Shown here: in pieces, positions 12,356 through 25,607 of the stretch
Numbering within the stretch: the stretch's first letter is position 1
Layout: each line of letters opens with the position of its first letter
From: Hydractinia symbiolongicarpus
Lineage: Eukaryota; Cnidaria; Hydrozoa; Anthoathecata; Hydractiniidae
Direction of reading: 5' to 3'
NCBI RefSeq assembly: GCF_029227915.1
Contig: NC_079887.1
Coordinates: 13,332,001 to 13,396,000, forward strand
DNA: 64,000 bases
Notes under the pieces: generated by a model
The model's input: only the letters and a program-made list of their open reading frames with translations
The model's database searches: none
What the model was told of the DNA's origin: nothing
Position numbers and translations under genes: made by a program

Positions 12356-15300
12356 CTACAAGATTAATTTAAGGTTTTAAAAGATTTGTTGATGCGTTCA
12401 TACCTGTAATTTGCCTTTGGTAGTGTATTCTCATTACTTTTCAGGCATCTTGCATCGTATTAATTCATGTCGTTCTTTTTTTTCTTCACAATTAACCAAC
12501 AACAATAATACGAGCACTTAGATTTGAAGGATGAGGAGAAAAGAATCACGCCAAATTTTAAAAATGCTAATCTAACTTGTAATATAGCTAATGGATTTGT
12601 TAGTTAACAGGTAATTGGCTCCATTGGATTAGGATTCAGTTTTTAAATGCAGCATGAAGACTGGGGAAAATGGCTGGACGGGCAATGTACAGATTAAAGT
12701 ACTCACCATTAGCCTTCTTTTCTGGGTTCGCTTCTATTTTTGTCTCGATAGTTCGTCTTGTGTACTTCCCAGTTGCTGTTTTCGTTTCTGATACCGTAGT
12801 AACTTTTTCTATATGCATGCCACCTTTGTCACTTGTTTCAACTTTCTTAATTTGACTTATTTCCTGGGCAGACTGACCATGCCCTTTAGTTAACTTGGTC
12901 ACACTTTCCAAAGTCCTTCCATTTTCATCATCCTTCACGGTTGTGTTCTTTGCAATTATTTTCTTGTCTTCTCTTGAAGGTTTTTCATATGTTCTATTTT
13001 CAGTTATTTTATTTTCTTTATCTTCAGGTTTGTTGTCTTTTGTCTCTGTTTTTGAATGAAAGTTTCCAACTGAAAGCGGCCTCTCACTTTCTGTATTATC
13101 ACTGCTTTTAGGTTCGAATTTCGAACGAAAGTTGCCAACAGACACGGGCCGTTTGTTTTGATTACCTTCAAATTTATTTTTAAAATTAACGTTTTTATTG
13201 CCATTCAGTCTCCCCAACTTATCTTGCAGTTCATTTGCGCCACTCTTGGAAGAGGTTGAACCGAATTTGGAGGGAAACGTTCCTGTGGAGAGTGGTCTTT
13301 TTTGTTGGGTTTTTGGTTCAAATTTTGATTTAAAATCCACAACAGAAGTTGGTCTTGCGTTTTTTTCGTACTTATTTCTTAAATTATTGTTCTTTGTGTC
13401 CTTCAATTCAATAGCTTGTTCTTCTTCCTTAGGGACAGTTTCTTTCAATTTTACTTCTAATTCCTTGTCTTCATCAATTGTTTTATTCACTCCCTTATTA
13501 CTAAGAATGTTTCTACTTTTTCTTTCAGCTTTATTCGTTTGATCAAACTTAGCTCGAACATTGCCAACAGACAAGGGGCGCTTAGTCTGTGTTTTATCAT
13601 TGTCCTTGTTTTCGAATCGGGATTTAAAATTACCTACAGATGCTGGTCGATCTTTAGGCTCAAATTTATTACGCAGTTTTACATTTTTAACTTCGTTAAC
13701 CTCCTCCTCTTGTTCAGTCATTGCACTACAACTTTCAACACCTTGTTCATTCTCTTTTGCAATCACGTCCTCGATGACTATACTTCTTTTTGCAAGTTTA
13801 TCAGATTTTGGTTTAATGTCACTTCTTGGTTCTGGTCTTTTATTTACACGCACTGGTTTATTAGCAGTGTCTTTATCTAAATCGTCAATCATCCTGCCTG
13901 CTCTGTTAAATCTGTGTGCTTTTATTTCTTCGTTATTACTTGTGTTTTTTGTGCCACCATTTTTAATCTCGGAGGGATTGACACATGTTTCTATTAATGT
14001 CGTGACTTCACTTTCAGTGACGGAATTATCTGCATGTGATATTTTATCGATATTAGTAATAGAGACAGTTTCAACGTCGGTATCGTCGTCATGGTGATGC
14101 CGTGAAGATTTCTTTTCCAAGTGCTTGGTAACGTCACCGTTTATAATTTTAGCAACGATTTTTGTCTCTGATTCATTATCACTATCCTTTGTCACTGACG
14201 TTTCGACTTTTATTTCAGTTACTTCTTTCACGTCAGCGCCGTTGTCATGGTAGTGCCTAGTTTTCTTTGTTTTCGTGTGTTCTTCCACTTTTCCTTTTCC
14301 GTGTGATTTTTTAATTACAGTTTCTTCATTGTAAGAAGAGTCTTCTACTTTTTTCTCAAGACGATCGACACGTCGGGATGTTATTTCTAATTTATCGTCG
14401 GTTTTATTTCTCTCATTCGTTTTGACGTCTTCCTCATCTACGACGTCACGTCTTCTGCGTCTTATTCGTCGAACGAAAGAGTCATCATTAACAGTTTCTT
14501 TCTTTTCTTCGTAACGCTTTTCTCTTTTTGCTGATCGTTCATCACCATTGGCTATGTCCTGATTTTTTGAATCGTTTCTTCGAGTGTTTTGAGATTGACG
14601 TGAATCGCGAGACGACAGATCATTGTTGTTGACGTCCTCAGCTTCATTTTCTTCTTTGTCTTCAGCAATTGCCTTTAAAAAAAGAATGAACAAGTTAATC
14701 ACTCATATAATAATTTATTGCAGTTCTCATTATTTCCTTAGTTTTGATACTTTTGGCTTTTTTGAAGCAGGAAAGTCACAACTATCATTTAGACAGCATG
14801 CGCACTTAATCTTACATCAAGGTCTTCTTTTAACTTATTCTAAAAGAGCCCTAAAAAGTAGTTAAGTTAAAAAACACTATGTAATTAATGTTCTTGCTCT
14901 TTGCTTTCTACATCGTATTTTGATACAAAAATCACAAGAAATATTATTGTAAAATTTTTTTGTACATCAATAAATTTTGTTTTTTACTTTTCTCAAATAA
15001 AACTCCGCTACGTTCACTCGACGGTTATAGCTACAAACTGAGTGTCTATTTCGTCACGGGGCGCTTATTTAAAATTAATCAGAAGAATAGGCGCTTATTC
15101 AGACTGACCGTTTATTTAGTCACTGAGCGCGGTAATTTACGGTAGTGTATTTCAGAAAAGTGAAATTGTTGATGTCAAGATTGGAGTTATTTACCTTCGG
15201 GACGGAATCTACAGTTGGTATTTATTAATTAAAAGTATTAGCAACCAATAAAATACTCATCAGAATGAAGTGATTACGTTAATGAGCATATCAAATGTGT

Positions 15301-18300
15301 ATAAAAATAGCATAATGTTGTCCAAAAAAAGTGTATGACAAATTTCTAGCAATTTTTTTGGTAATAATGTAAAGATTAGTGGTTAAATAGTATGTAAAAA
15401 CATGAGGATTTAAAAAAAAAGTTTTTTTGCTTTCACTTCTATTAATGTAAGAGTCAACGAAATGCTGTTCTCACACGCTTAACCACCTACCATAAATGCG
15501 GTATCTAACCGCCTCTATTGTTAACGCCCCCTTATAATAAATTCCCTCTAAAAATTTCCAAAAATTAAATAAGTTCGGGGCGTTAAGTAAAGCAGTCTCC
15601 CCATCTTTAAATTTCATTTCTTAAATGATTTTTATTTTAGCTAATTGTCTAAATAAAGGCCTCTGCTTAGACATGCTTTTCTTTCAATCGTTGCAGAAGA
15701 AATAACAATGTTAAATTTAGAGAGCTCGAAACTACACCTGATTAACCATGCGTAAAACGTAAACAGGAATTTTAAATTCGTAATTTTTCGTATTAAATAA
15801 GTAGAATAGTAAAAGTTTATTTTTCCTCCGGTTAAAGGCTTATTTTTATTCTTTGAATAAGAACCTCAATTAATCACTAGAATTTAAATGCCTTGGTAAG
15901 TGAGACAAGAAGTTGAGTAAGTACACAAACTCTAAATACTACTTCTACTTTTGTTATAAAATTATTTCGAAACAACTTTCTCACGCTTTTGCACGTAAAA
16001 ACGAGCTAGTATATTAATATCAAACTTGAAAACATCATAAAGCCCTATGAAGTTGTATAAATGGCTTTCTACAAGACAAATGTATACCAGCCATTTAAAA
16101 AAGTATACTAGAGTAGCATATAAATGAGAGAGAGAGAGAGAAAGAGAGGGGGCGTGAAATGGTAGATAGTGTATTGAAAATTAATAATTAACTAATAAAA
16201 AACCTTTGCTTTGTTCAGTTTAGTGATACTTCACTGCAATACAAGATTGTTATTTCTTTTCTTCAGTCTACTAGCGTTTAGATACATTAATATGATTACA
16301 GGCGAAACTAAACAGTCAGAAGAGTGAAATACTTTTCTCATCTTAATAAATTAATAAATGGGATTGGAAAAAAGTGGGACGATTATTCCAAACTCTAAAA
16401 TCCCCCCTCCCCCCCTCCCCTTTTTCCCTCGAATCACTTTAACAGTGCTACAGTGCTGTAGCCCTTTTACATAAACTCTTGACGTAAGCAAACTTTCAAA
16501 ATAAAAATTCTTGCAATGTCGTATTGTTGTTACAAGGCAGAATTGTAAAGTACATGTTTTGTTAATAATTAGTTTCATATCTACTAAATATACTTGGAAG
16601 TAAAAGCTATACCTTGAAACTACAGGTATCGAATAACAAGCAAATTCATGGGTGTAAATTGGAAAAAGAGGCAAGTCCGAAATAAAAATATTTCCTATAA
16701 TACACTTTTCGTATAGTAACATGTGTGAATTGAATATATGTTCAGTATTTTCAGTACACTACAGTTTAAATCATTAAAAATTACATTGTTATATATTATT
16801 TCAACGCTACAACGTTATATTTACTATTATTTAAGGCATAAAAATAAACCTTACCCGAACTTTTAGTGGTACTTTCTTTAAATTCTGGATGACAAATTTA
16901 CCTCCCGATTTCGCTAACACAAGCGTAATAGACATTTTAAAATTCCTTTTTAAATACTTATTTTTGTGTCTTGAAAGTATCTTACAATATAGTTATAACA
17001 TCCATTTTATATAACTTTCTTCTAAGTTCAATAATGTCGAAATACATTGTCGTTAAGTCAATATTAATGTGTCCATATATGAGAGGAAGCAGTTAAGCAC
17101 CTCACCTCCGGATAATAGTTAAAATGTTGTAAAACACGGGGGTAATTAAGTGAAACCAATTAAATGTGACAAGAATTTATGTTGTTGTTATAATTTCATG
17201 TGACAGACTTCACGTAATTTGAAATTATCTAAATAAGGTGAAACAGCGTTCACGTCTGCAACGAGGTGGCAAGAGTCATTGAAAACAAACAGCTTGGTTA
17301 GTAGAATAATATCTTAGTAGCTGTTAACATAAGAGAAAAAATGATATAGATAAGTGAGAACAGAAATACAGTGAAATTACAGTTGTGAAAGTAAAAATAA
17401 AAAAATGCTTTTAGAATCCAACATTTAGACTCGTATCAAAAGAAATATTTTCCAGTGACATATTGTTATTATTATTATTATTTCATTATTATTATCTATA
17501 ACTATAATATGTTCTATTCAAAAAAGAAAAGAAACAATTCATTTAGCTTTTCAAATTCTAGGCGACAAAAAGCAGGCAGAAATTATCTTTCTGGTTAAAA
17601 CGCTTACCACGAATTTTTTTTTGTGACGTTCATCACCCACGCATGAAATTTCTGTTACTCAACAAACATGACACCAGAATTCCTGAGTTTTTTCGTGGCT
17701 ATTGTGATTATTACCACAAGTAATTCTTTGTCCATTAACATTAAATTTCGTTGCACTACATGACGTCATAATTAAATTAAAACGCGTTTAAGGGGCTGTT
17801 TACATGAAACGATTACCGCCGCGAGACGTTTTCGGGATATCGCACTTATCAATAGTTATACTAAAAATCACTTTATGTTTATATGAAGAAGAAAATTCGT
17901 GACTATTTCGGTCTGTCTCGGCTAAGCAAGATTTCGCTTGAACGGATTTTGTTCCCAGCGGAATAGGTAAATCCTTTCCATATAAACACACCGTTCGGAG
18001 ACGAACTTCGATATCGGCAGATTTAAATCGAAACAAAGAAACAAATCTTGCTATTCACACTGAACAAATCAAAGTACATATGTTTTATTGTGAATCTTTT
18101 TGAAAAAGGGTGAGTAATGATCAAACTCAAAAGTAATCTGATTTGTAGATTTGTAACTAAATTAAGAAACAAATGTAAGATGTTCTTTACTGTAACTATA
18201 TTGAACATTATAGAATTGTCAATCTCATAAGTTATGAATATATAGTGTTAAAGTCTTTAGCAATGTATTGAGCTGCGGCACCACTGTTGACAATGTTAAA

Positions 18301-21300
18301 AAAATCGTTTATTCGCTTGAAACTTGTTTTGTTTACGTTTCAACGCGCCAAATTCTTAACGAATTTTTGAATTAGGCACTTGTTTTGTGTAATATCCCTG
18401 GTTAAATTTTCCCATATAAAGGCGGAAAATAAGGATCTCGGCAAATATTTCAGTTTCAGAATTTGTCTCGTCCCCCTCTCATATCAACTGCCAGTTAAAA
18501 GTTCTATAATTTTAAAAAAGAAATTCGGTCACCATCGAGAAAATATAAGGAGAAAAAGCTTTTCAAATACCAATGTAGCACATTAAACCGCGATAAAATC
18601 TGTATTGAACCCAACGTAATTCTGGATAAGATATTCTTTAATCCATTGGTGTGGCGTCATAATATGTATGTGATAACACAATTTATAACCGTCTTTATGT
18701 TTCAATTAACTTGATATGATATTAAGAGATAAAAATTTTCCTGCGGTGAAGTTTATTGTTTTCTGGCTGTGAGAACCCAAAATTTAAGCTTGTCCCAGTT
18801 CACTTGTCAATGTTTGCAGCGGACTTAGAGCATATTTGATTTAGTTAGATCTAAACACTCATAATGTACTGATTGGTGCTGACGTCAGCATGGCCATTAT
18901 GTAGGCCAGGCGTTGATTATTTCGTAGAGACCTGTTAAAAAATGCGACTAGCTCAATTTAAACGCTGCACACTAAGATACACATCTGAAGGGGTGGTACT
19001 TCGCAAACTCTTTGCAACTTTAACAACATGGTTGAAAAATGCCATTGTCTCAAAATTTTGGTGAGAGGTTGCAGCAAAATACCGAAATTTGACATTTAAC
19101 GAGAAATTGTTTCAGTACTCCAGTCAGTCCCAAAGTAACTTTCCCCTTGCTGACATAAAAAGGTCAATCTATTATCAGTAAGACACTAGTAGTTTTGAGT
19201 CTTTTTTTTAAACAATTCTTATTCTGTTTCACTATTTTCAACAAATATTTGACATGTACTTGTTCTTATACTAAACCACGGGCTTTTATTGTCCGCAAGA
19301 CTTGTGCTATACTGTATTTAGGCTTCATGCATTTTTTAAAAAACTCTCGAAACGATAACTTCGCCTTGATTTAGTCTTTGACATAGCAAAAAAGAAAATT
19401 AGCTATGTTACCCTACAAACTGATTTAAAGAGCTCACATTTTTAAATGTTAATCGTAAACTAATACTCAGAGAAGGGCTGAAACTGTGTTATGGATCAGG
19501 TATAAAATCCTGAAAAAAAATCCTCAGCTTTGTCATTTACTGTACTTACATCTAATTTCATTATTAAATACATTCAATATGAACTTTTTTTTCCATAAAA
19601 GGAAAAATGGCGGGAAAATGTATTTCTAAAATTAGATCTTAGATACAAAGAGCATTTTTATTATAGCGTGGTTCGAAACTGCTTTGATAGACATTGTCGC
19701 GATGTGTCAAAGTCATAATCCGCAGTGTCATGTCAGTTAAAATCGTATTAAAACGCTGACAAATCTTAACGTTGATTATTTGTGGCAGTGAGTAAGTCGG
19801 TGCGGTTTATTTTAATCACCTCTAGTAAGTGATTTTGCAAAGTTTTATTTAGCATATCAAGTTAACTTTAAGGATATTTATGAATAGTCTAGTCCCATTG
19901 CACCATTGACTCAGTTATGATGTGGGATGGTGAAAAAAGGCTGTTGAGTGAAAACGAAAATGAATAAACATAAAGTAAATAAAATAAAAATATTACACAT
20001 TTAAGTACAGTCTTTTGCGATATGGCATAGTTTGTTTTTGCGAGCTATTTAAGTTAAAAACGGGCGTTTTCTTTGATTAATCACTCAATAACGGCTATAC
20101 GTTATTTATATCGTGAGCCCCCCGTTTTAAAAGCAGATGAAGCATTTACAATACCATCAAGAACTTCCGCGTGCATGCTACCATTAAACATTTGTGTATG
20201 TTAAAGAAAAGAAAAGGAAAGGAACCTAAAGACGTTACTAAATTCAAAGGAATATAAATCTTTACCATTTTATTTTCGTTTTCTCTCGATAACCTTTTAA
20301 CAACTTGTTCTTTCTCTCCATTCTGATATTTTCTTTCCCTCACTTTCACTTCTTCTTTGCCGTCATCTGTTATCCTAACCACACGTCGCGTCGTTTTCTC
20401 GATTTCATCTTCGATGTCACGTGATTTTCTATATTGTTGTATACTATCGCTTTTTATTTTTCGGTCACGTGGAGTGACGTCGGAATTGTTTGAAGCAGCC
20501 GCTTCTTTGAGTGCCATTCTTTCACGAAGGCTGAGCCGAACTGGAACATCTTCACTAAAATATAAATAAGATTATTTTATTCCATGAATTGTGTCTACAC
20601 ATCTTTTCACCCATTTAAGTCTTTTAATGAAGTAAATATGACTAGCTAAAACGCGTTAGGATAGATACAAACAAAGCCGCAATGTTTTCGTTTGAAGTTG
20701 AAACATTAATATAAAACATTTGTCAAGAAAAAGGTCATAAGGATTATGAAATGAAAATGGGAGTGAATTAATGATAAGCATTGCATGGCTTAGTATACTG
20801 AGAGATTAAAAAGTAAGTTGTAAGGTCTCTATAACTTAAATTTGATTTGTTGATTTTTCAACAACAAGAAAAATGACAAAAACTATTTTTTTAAAGGATG
20901 TTTCTGTCTAAAAAAAAATTGTGTTACAAAAATATAGTTTAGTCTATTCTTTTCCATCGACCCTTTTTTATATACAATACTTCTAACTTAAACTATAATA
21001 CACCTGTTAATATGCATGTATGCATGTTTATTAACGGGGAGAATTGTGGCATTAAGTTTGCTCGATAGGTCTGAAAGCACGACGACTACCATGCAAAATT
21101 GCATCAGATATGAAGTCACTACTCCTCGAACTTAGATTATCTGAAGGGGAATACGTCAAGTACCAACACCATCGCTTAGCTATATCAATAAAATCCAGTC
21201 TTTGAAATAATAGCCGTACAGGCATGGTTAAGTAACGTTGTTCTTTTACTCCAGTATCTTTACCGCATTCTATGAATTTAGTTCTCGTTACAAAGGTAAT

Positions 21301-24300
21301 GTGGAGTATGGATTTATATCCACTCCGGTATCCATTGAATGTAAATTGAATTGAAAGCGGTGATTTAATCGCCACCAGCTTCTAACTTCAGCCTGGTCAG
21401 CCTGATCAAAACACAAAAATAATCAATCTTTGTAGCACTAGAAGTACAGTTATGGGAGACCTTTGATTTGGCACATTCTTGATGATATTGTACAGGTATG
21501 CAGAGTACACTTCAGATTTTAAATCTTCGAATTACACAACAACACCAGTTAAGAATAATAATTAGTTAATTACGATCAATAACTAACAATTATCCCGGAA
21601 CATAGATAATGCCATGAATTCATTTAGAAGCAAATATCAGAGTGCAATGTGGCATGCATTTTTCCAGTTCTGATATATTAATCTGGTTATTCTCCGAGCT
21701 TTTAAGCGAGAAAGTTTTCAAAAATCCTTGTAGACAATCGTGGACAATATAATCACATTTGCTTGTTACAGACAAACAGACAAACTTCAAGAAGAAAAAA
21801 AATAGTTTACATATATTAGTGCTTTGTTCCCAAAATTGTGTTTTGATAACAGTTAAGTTTATTGAATTCAATTCTTTTTGTATACTTTTTTTTCTTTTGC
21901 GCAGTCATATTTTGTATGTAAAGTGTGAGATCTATTTATGTCTCTCTCTTTTCAGCTAATCAGGTTGGAGGTATTTTGCGTGCCAATGATAAATTATACA
22001 AAATATACTTTTCCCTTTTATCTGTGGCATGCACTTGAAATAGTTTAAGGAGTACCATTGATGACAAATATAGCTAATTAATTATGTTTGACAACGCTAA
22101 TATCCGTATTCCGAATTCAGCATTTCATATTTTCAAAAGAAAACAGCTAGAAAAAATACGTACGAATACGTCATTGAAAGAAAAATGTTGTGATTGTTAA
22201 ACATGTGTAAGAAAAAAAATAAAATTATCTAACACCTTTGATAGCGCTTAATTAAAAATAAATAGCTAGATAAGGACATTAATTTCTTCCATATATTGAA
22301 ACTTGAAAAAAAGTCAAAGACGTTTTATTTCATTATTCCCTACGTTACAATATTTCATTATACAAACACATACAGAAGTTTGTTGACACTTAAATGATAA
22401 TTTGCTAGATAACACGAGATTTACAGAACATTTATGCGACTTACTGGTTTAACAGTTAAGCTCATAAGTAAGTAATAAAACTTCTTTCAAGCACGAACAA
22501 GTGGAGAATCAAACAAGATAAAATAAAATAAAGACTCTTAGCTTTTTTTAAAAGTAATTCGCTATCTGGATTAATTATTAGCTAACTTTATTAAAAAAAC
22601 ATTTTAATTGCATTCTGATCATAGCAAAAGTGGCTATCGTAAAATGCGGACATCTTAAATTTTGATCAAAATATTGAGACAAGAGCGGTTTTTTCGTCAT
22701 TTTTCAAATATTGACAGAAGCGTCAAACAACACCAGCAAGCTGCAAAGTCGCTAATTATGCACAGATGTAAACGAGGCAGGCAGCGTGAAAAATTTGCTA
22801 GTCGTATTTTCTAGCACGCCCGCACATCGAAATAGTCCACGCCAGGGCCAAATAAGGCACCGAAGTTAGTGAAAAAATTACCATGCTGCTGTCAGCAATA
22901 ATTAGCACATTTTGACTAAATAACCTAATCAAATTTTGAAATAGCCAATTTTATCTTATCTTGTCCCAACATATTTTGAACAAGATTGTACTAAACACAG
23001 GGCATTACAGGTTTACTGGTTGCTCAGTTGTTGACTGTCTACTTGGGAAGGACTTTTGGTTGCTACATAAGACCGTTACCACAATCAATAGCAAATGTTC
23101 GTTTTAATATCGTTTTCGATAAAAGCTTTAAAAATAAGGTGTAACTCACGGTCTGCAGAACACCCTTTTTGTCTACTTATCTTATTGACCTATTTTTCTA
23201 CTTATATTATTAATTATTTTTGAGCTCTTGCTTCAGGGTTGACTTTAATCCTCACGTTGCTTATACAAAAAGATTGTGTGTCAAAAACAGAATTAAAGTC
23301 ACCTTGCACAAATACCATGTTACCTATAATTTCGATTCTTGTTTGACTTTAGCGATTAACTAACACAAAAAAAACATAAAAACATAGCCACTTTTTTCTA
23401 CTTAGAACAATTCGAGTATGGATTCACAATAAAGTTATTAAGTTGTACGATATTATTTAACAAGTACCTGCACCAAAGTTTTCTCGATTTTATTGCATTA
23501 CAACCACGAGGTAGCGTCATGTTTATATCTTGTTAACCAACTACTGCATAAGCTACGCTTCATGAAGATTGCATCTTGCTTACAAAGAAAATATTTACGG
23601 AAATCTCAGATAACAAAATATTTTATGATTGACAATATATCGACGTAAGAAAGTTACTTGTAAGTTGCAAAAGTTGTTGTTTTTCAAAGCAACTTTATGG
23701 TTTATAAAAGCAGCTATTGGATACAAAAGAATTTTGACAATGGTTCGATGACATATAAATATCCCAATTTGCTTTGAAACAATAAATTTTAAATGCGCAG
23801 CGTTAACGCATTGAAGCTATTTATAAAATTAAAAGTAAAAATATTTACAATGTCTCCAATTCATTTGCTTTAACACAGTTTACACTAACATTAAAGCAGA
23901 CCTACATTCTTGCTTTATCAATGTTATGCTTGCTATGAAACAACAATTTGGCAACGCGACACAAACTCGTCTTTTGTTCGGTGCTGCGATACCAATGCAA
24001 AGCTTTGAATTATAGAAATGATTTTGTCAGCGATATCTACAGCCTCGCTCCTACAGCAATTTTCTTGTTTGATATTATACTTGTTAATCAAAAATAAAAT
24101 AAAAGATAGTATTGTATGAAAGAGTTTAGTGGTTTACGAAGATGATTTCGTAGCTGCAGGGTATTATAAAGTACTTGTTTGTGTACATATGCAACGAATT
24201 AATTGACGCAAAGGGACCCTGGCTATAACGATGGTCACCCTCAAAATCTATGTGCGTCTTTGCAGCGTACAATTTGCAACAGAAAAAGAGTCGTGATAGA

Positions 24301-25607
24301 GTTTAATACTCAATGTGGTGTTGAAACGCAATCTTGTAATCATCTCATTTGGGGACTTATCGCAGAGACAGTCGTGCGTATTAACTGTTGATTTTAAAAT
24401 GACACGAATTCAATTCTTTTCAGAGATGTGATCAGACAATAAAAAACCCTGATATATACTTCACAAGTAAACAAAAAAACTTAATCACTTTATAAAAAAA
24501 GATTTTGTAATATTGCTTTTATGAACTCGCAGCTACATTTTCTTCCGTAAAGTCTTGTAAAAAAAAGACTAAAAACGCTGAAATCGACGTTGTTCGGCAT
24601 GCATATGTGGTCAGCCATTTAATGAGGACACTGTAACCGTGAGGCTGTATATTAGAAGTCATATCCTGCAACATCTGCAAAAGCGCAATTTTAGAAAATA
24701 GGGTGTGGTGTATATAACATGACACAAAATTTGATTGCAACTGCTACTTGCGTTTTGGTGGAAACAACTTGTTATCAAAGCAACTAATTAAGCTCGGATT
24801 ATTAAAACAAATAAGTATAATCGATTCTGCTTATTACCATAGAGATTCCACGACACATGAGAGGACAAAGTAAAATAAAATCTCGTTGTTGGTATATGTG
24901 GGATGACATCCAGACACCGTATTCGATTTCACTAGAATTAGTGTAAAGTTCCCAAAATTAATATCAAATACTGCTGCATGATTTTACCATAATGCAGTAT
25001 TCCGAAACATTGTATTTTGACCACTTCATATCTACTATAAAAGAATCTGTTAGCTCACAAAAGAAAAACTGCACCTTACATATATACTGTCACCATTACA
25101 TGTCTGACAACTATAACCTCACACATTCTAATATTATCTTCGCAGTCAAAGTCGCTAAGAAAATATCCTATCTGTTTACTGTCCTAAACCCCTTCTAAGA
25201 TCATAATTTTTAACAGAAACTTTATGTAAACAACTCCATATATATTTTTAATTAAATGTACTCAAATGTTATTTTCGTAAATAAATAAACTAGAGCCAAA
25301 TAAACAACAGGTTATTATACAAACAGACGGACAAACAAACATAGCAGTAATTAACTAGCTACCTGAAAAATGACATTGTGTAAACAAAGCCACAACTTGC
25401 TATCGTCAGCTTTCTTTAAATATGCTGTATAAAGAATGGTATTCTTTAATAAATTAAGGAGCCAGGTACAGAGCATATGTTGACAGCTAGCTAGTCTGCA
25501 ATTATATCTTCTAAATCCCTTTTCGACATTCTTTTTTTGCTGACAACATAATGAGTGGCAACTTACACTCCAAATGTTGATATCAAGATATCAATTCCAC
25601 TCTCCAT
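11106..25607 (-). CDS. CH-domain cytoskeletal protein (smoothelin/cytospin-like), 7 exons, 935 aa
   Basis: Exons, in minus-strand order: 25607-25567, 20554-20266, 14672-12707, 12355-12229, 12137-12038, 11471-11317, 11235-11106. Every junction is GT-AG and every phase matches; the joined length is 2,808 bases, exactly 936 codons including TAA. The protein starts MESGIDILISTFG, then VPVRLSLRERMALKEAAA. It continues as a long charged, probably disordered region (residues 111-766) with repeated RP-x-S-V-G-N-F motifs. A Lys/Gln-rich linker follows, and then a calponin-homology domain at about 820-930, with SSWEDGIAMCALMNYLLGD and LLDADEL plus RRSMITYLHLVYKIL as diagnostic blocks. CH domains of this layout bind actin or related cytoskeletal partners; a single C-terminal CH after a disordered body recalls smoothelin or cytospin, but orthology is not established. 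It would act in the cytoplasm. A possible AATAAA lies at 10543-10538 on the minus strand. An alternative first exon is at 16855-16935. Confidence 0.85.
11472..12037. other. Intron with a TTTCGCGATAAA-bearing repeat
   Basis: The intron between CH exons. A plus-strand ORF of 102 codons (11587-11895) overlaps two copies of a TTTCGCGATAAA word, at about 11642 and 11676. A related TTTTCGCGGTAACAAAATAT word lies near 11871. This looks like a short dispersed element rather than a gene. Confidence 0.4.
12707..14672 (-). CDS. Large disordered exon with repeated SVGNF motifs
   Basis: A 1,966-base exon with acceptor TTTTTTTAAAG before 14672 and donor GTGAGT after 12707. It is rich in Lys, Glu, Asp, Asn and Ser. 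Six motif copies lie between about 13047 and 13650 (protein residues about 452-651): RPASVGNFKSRFE, RPLSVGNVRAKFD, RPTSVVDFKSKFE, RPLSTGTFPSKFG, RPVSVGNFRSKFE and RPLSVGNFHSKTE. Most are preceded by an LRNKFE- or FKNKFE-type word. A second, weaker repeat pairs KKTRHYHDNGADVKEVT with KSSRHHHDDDTDVETVS. No folded domain is apparent; the motifs look like docking or phosphorylation modules. Plus-strand ORFs over this exon are antisense shadows. Confidence 0.85.
16129..16150. repeat. GA microsatellite
   Basis: An imperfect (GA)n tract with an AAAG interruption and a G-rich end, inside intron 2 of the CH-domain gene. Confidence 0.8.
16402..16428 (-). other. G-quadruplex-type motif on the minus strand
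   Basis: Four C-runs (6, 7, 4 and 3 bases) are separated by loops of 1, 1 and 5 bases. The minus strand, which is also the sense strand of the CH-domain gene, therefore carries a G3+ quadruplex pattern within the intron. Confidence 0.55.
16855..16935 (-). CDS. Candidate alternative first exon of the CH-domain gene
   Basis: An ATG at 16935 opens 27 codons starting MSITLVLAKSGGKFVIQNLK and ends in phase 0 at a GTAAGG donor. This matches the phase-0 acceptor of the large exon at 14672. The resulting isoform would lack the first 110 residues and have 852 residues. The exon lies inside the 5.6-kb second intron, implying an internal promoter. The evidence is ATG, composition and splice phase only. 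It could also be the start of an unrelated short gene. Confidence 0.45.
20266..20554 (-). CDS. Second coding exon, basic N-terminal region of the CH-domain gene
   Basis: Bounded by an acceptor TTTATATTTTAG before 20554 and a donor GTAAAG after 20266. It encodes EDVPVRLSLRERMALKEAAA and then a strongly charged segment rich in Arg, Lys and Glu (TTRRVVRI, KYQNGEKEQVVKRLS), ending in RENENKM in phase 0. The composition and phase fit the large downstream exon, which continues with AIAEDKEENEAEDV. It is probably part of a coiled or disordered region. Confidence 0.8.
20555..25566. other. Intron 1 of the CH-domain gene
   Basis: A 5-kb AT-rich intron. Two stretches have more balanced composition and short protein-like ORFs (21052-21375 minus and 24203-24391 plus), but no splice sites or recognisable domains tie them to a gene. 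No other feature is supported. Confidence 0.55.
21052..21375 (-). CDS. Hypothetical ORF in an intron
   Basis: An open frame of 107 codons, with TRTKFIECGKDTGVKEQRYL and RLDFIDIAKRWCWYLTYSPS. Its composition is less biased to Phe, Ile, Lys and Asn than random ORFs of this AT-rich DNA. I recognise no family. It lies on the same strand as the CH-domain gene, inside its first intron. The upstream sequence stays partly open in two frames, so it could be an exon or a transposon remnant. Confidence 0.2.
   Translation of the reverse strand: MAIKSPLSIQFTFNGYRSGYKSILHITFVTRTKFIECGKDTGVKEQRYLTMPVRLLFQRLDFIDIAKRWCWYLTYSPSDNLSSRSSDFISDAILHGSRRAFRPIEQT
25567..25607 (-). CDS. First coding exon of the CH-domain gene
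   Basis: Encodes MESGIDILISTFG plus two bases of the next codon. The donor GT-AAGT after 25567 is a consensus match, and the two leftover bases join the single T that opens the 20554 exon, giving Val followed by EDVPVRLSL. Phase agreement across the whole gene is the main support, because an exon of 41 bases has little content of its own. Confidence 0.65.

Larger units (their letters stand above)
14673..20265. other. Intron 2 of the CH-domain gene
   Basis: A 5.6-kb AT-rich intron. It contains the candidate alternative first exon (16855-16935), GGGGCG/GCGC short-repeat fragments near 15050-15130 and 15520-15600, a GA tract at 16129-16149, a C-tract cluster at 16402-16428 and an ATT tract near 17463-17496. 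Nothing else in it supports a gene. Confidence 0.6.

Noticed and set aside
13198-14097. Plus-strand ORFs of up to 178 codons across the large CH-gene exon
   Set aside because: They are antisense to a well-supported exon; their Phe/Ser/Leu-rich composition mirrors the Lys/Glu-rich sense frame.
24203-24391. Cys-containing 62-codon plus-strand ORF in an intron
   Set aside because: The composition is somewhat protein-like, but there is no domain, no splice partner and it is opposite to the host gene.
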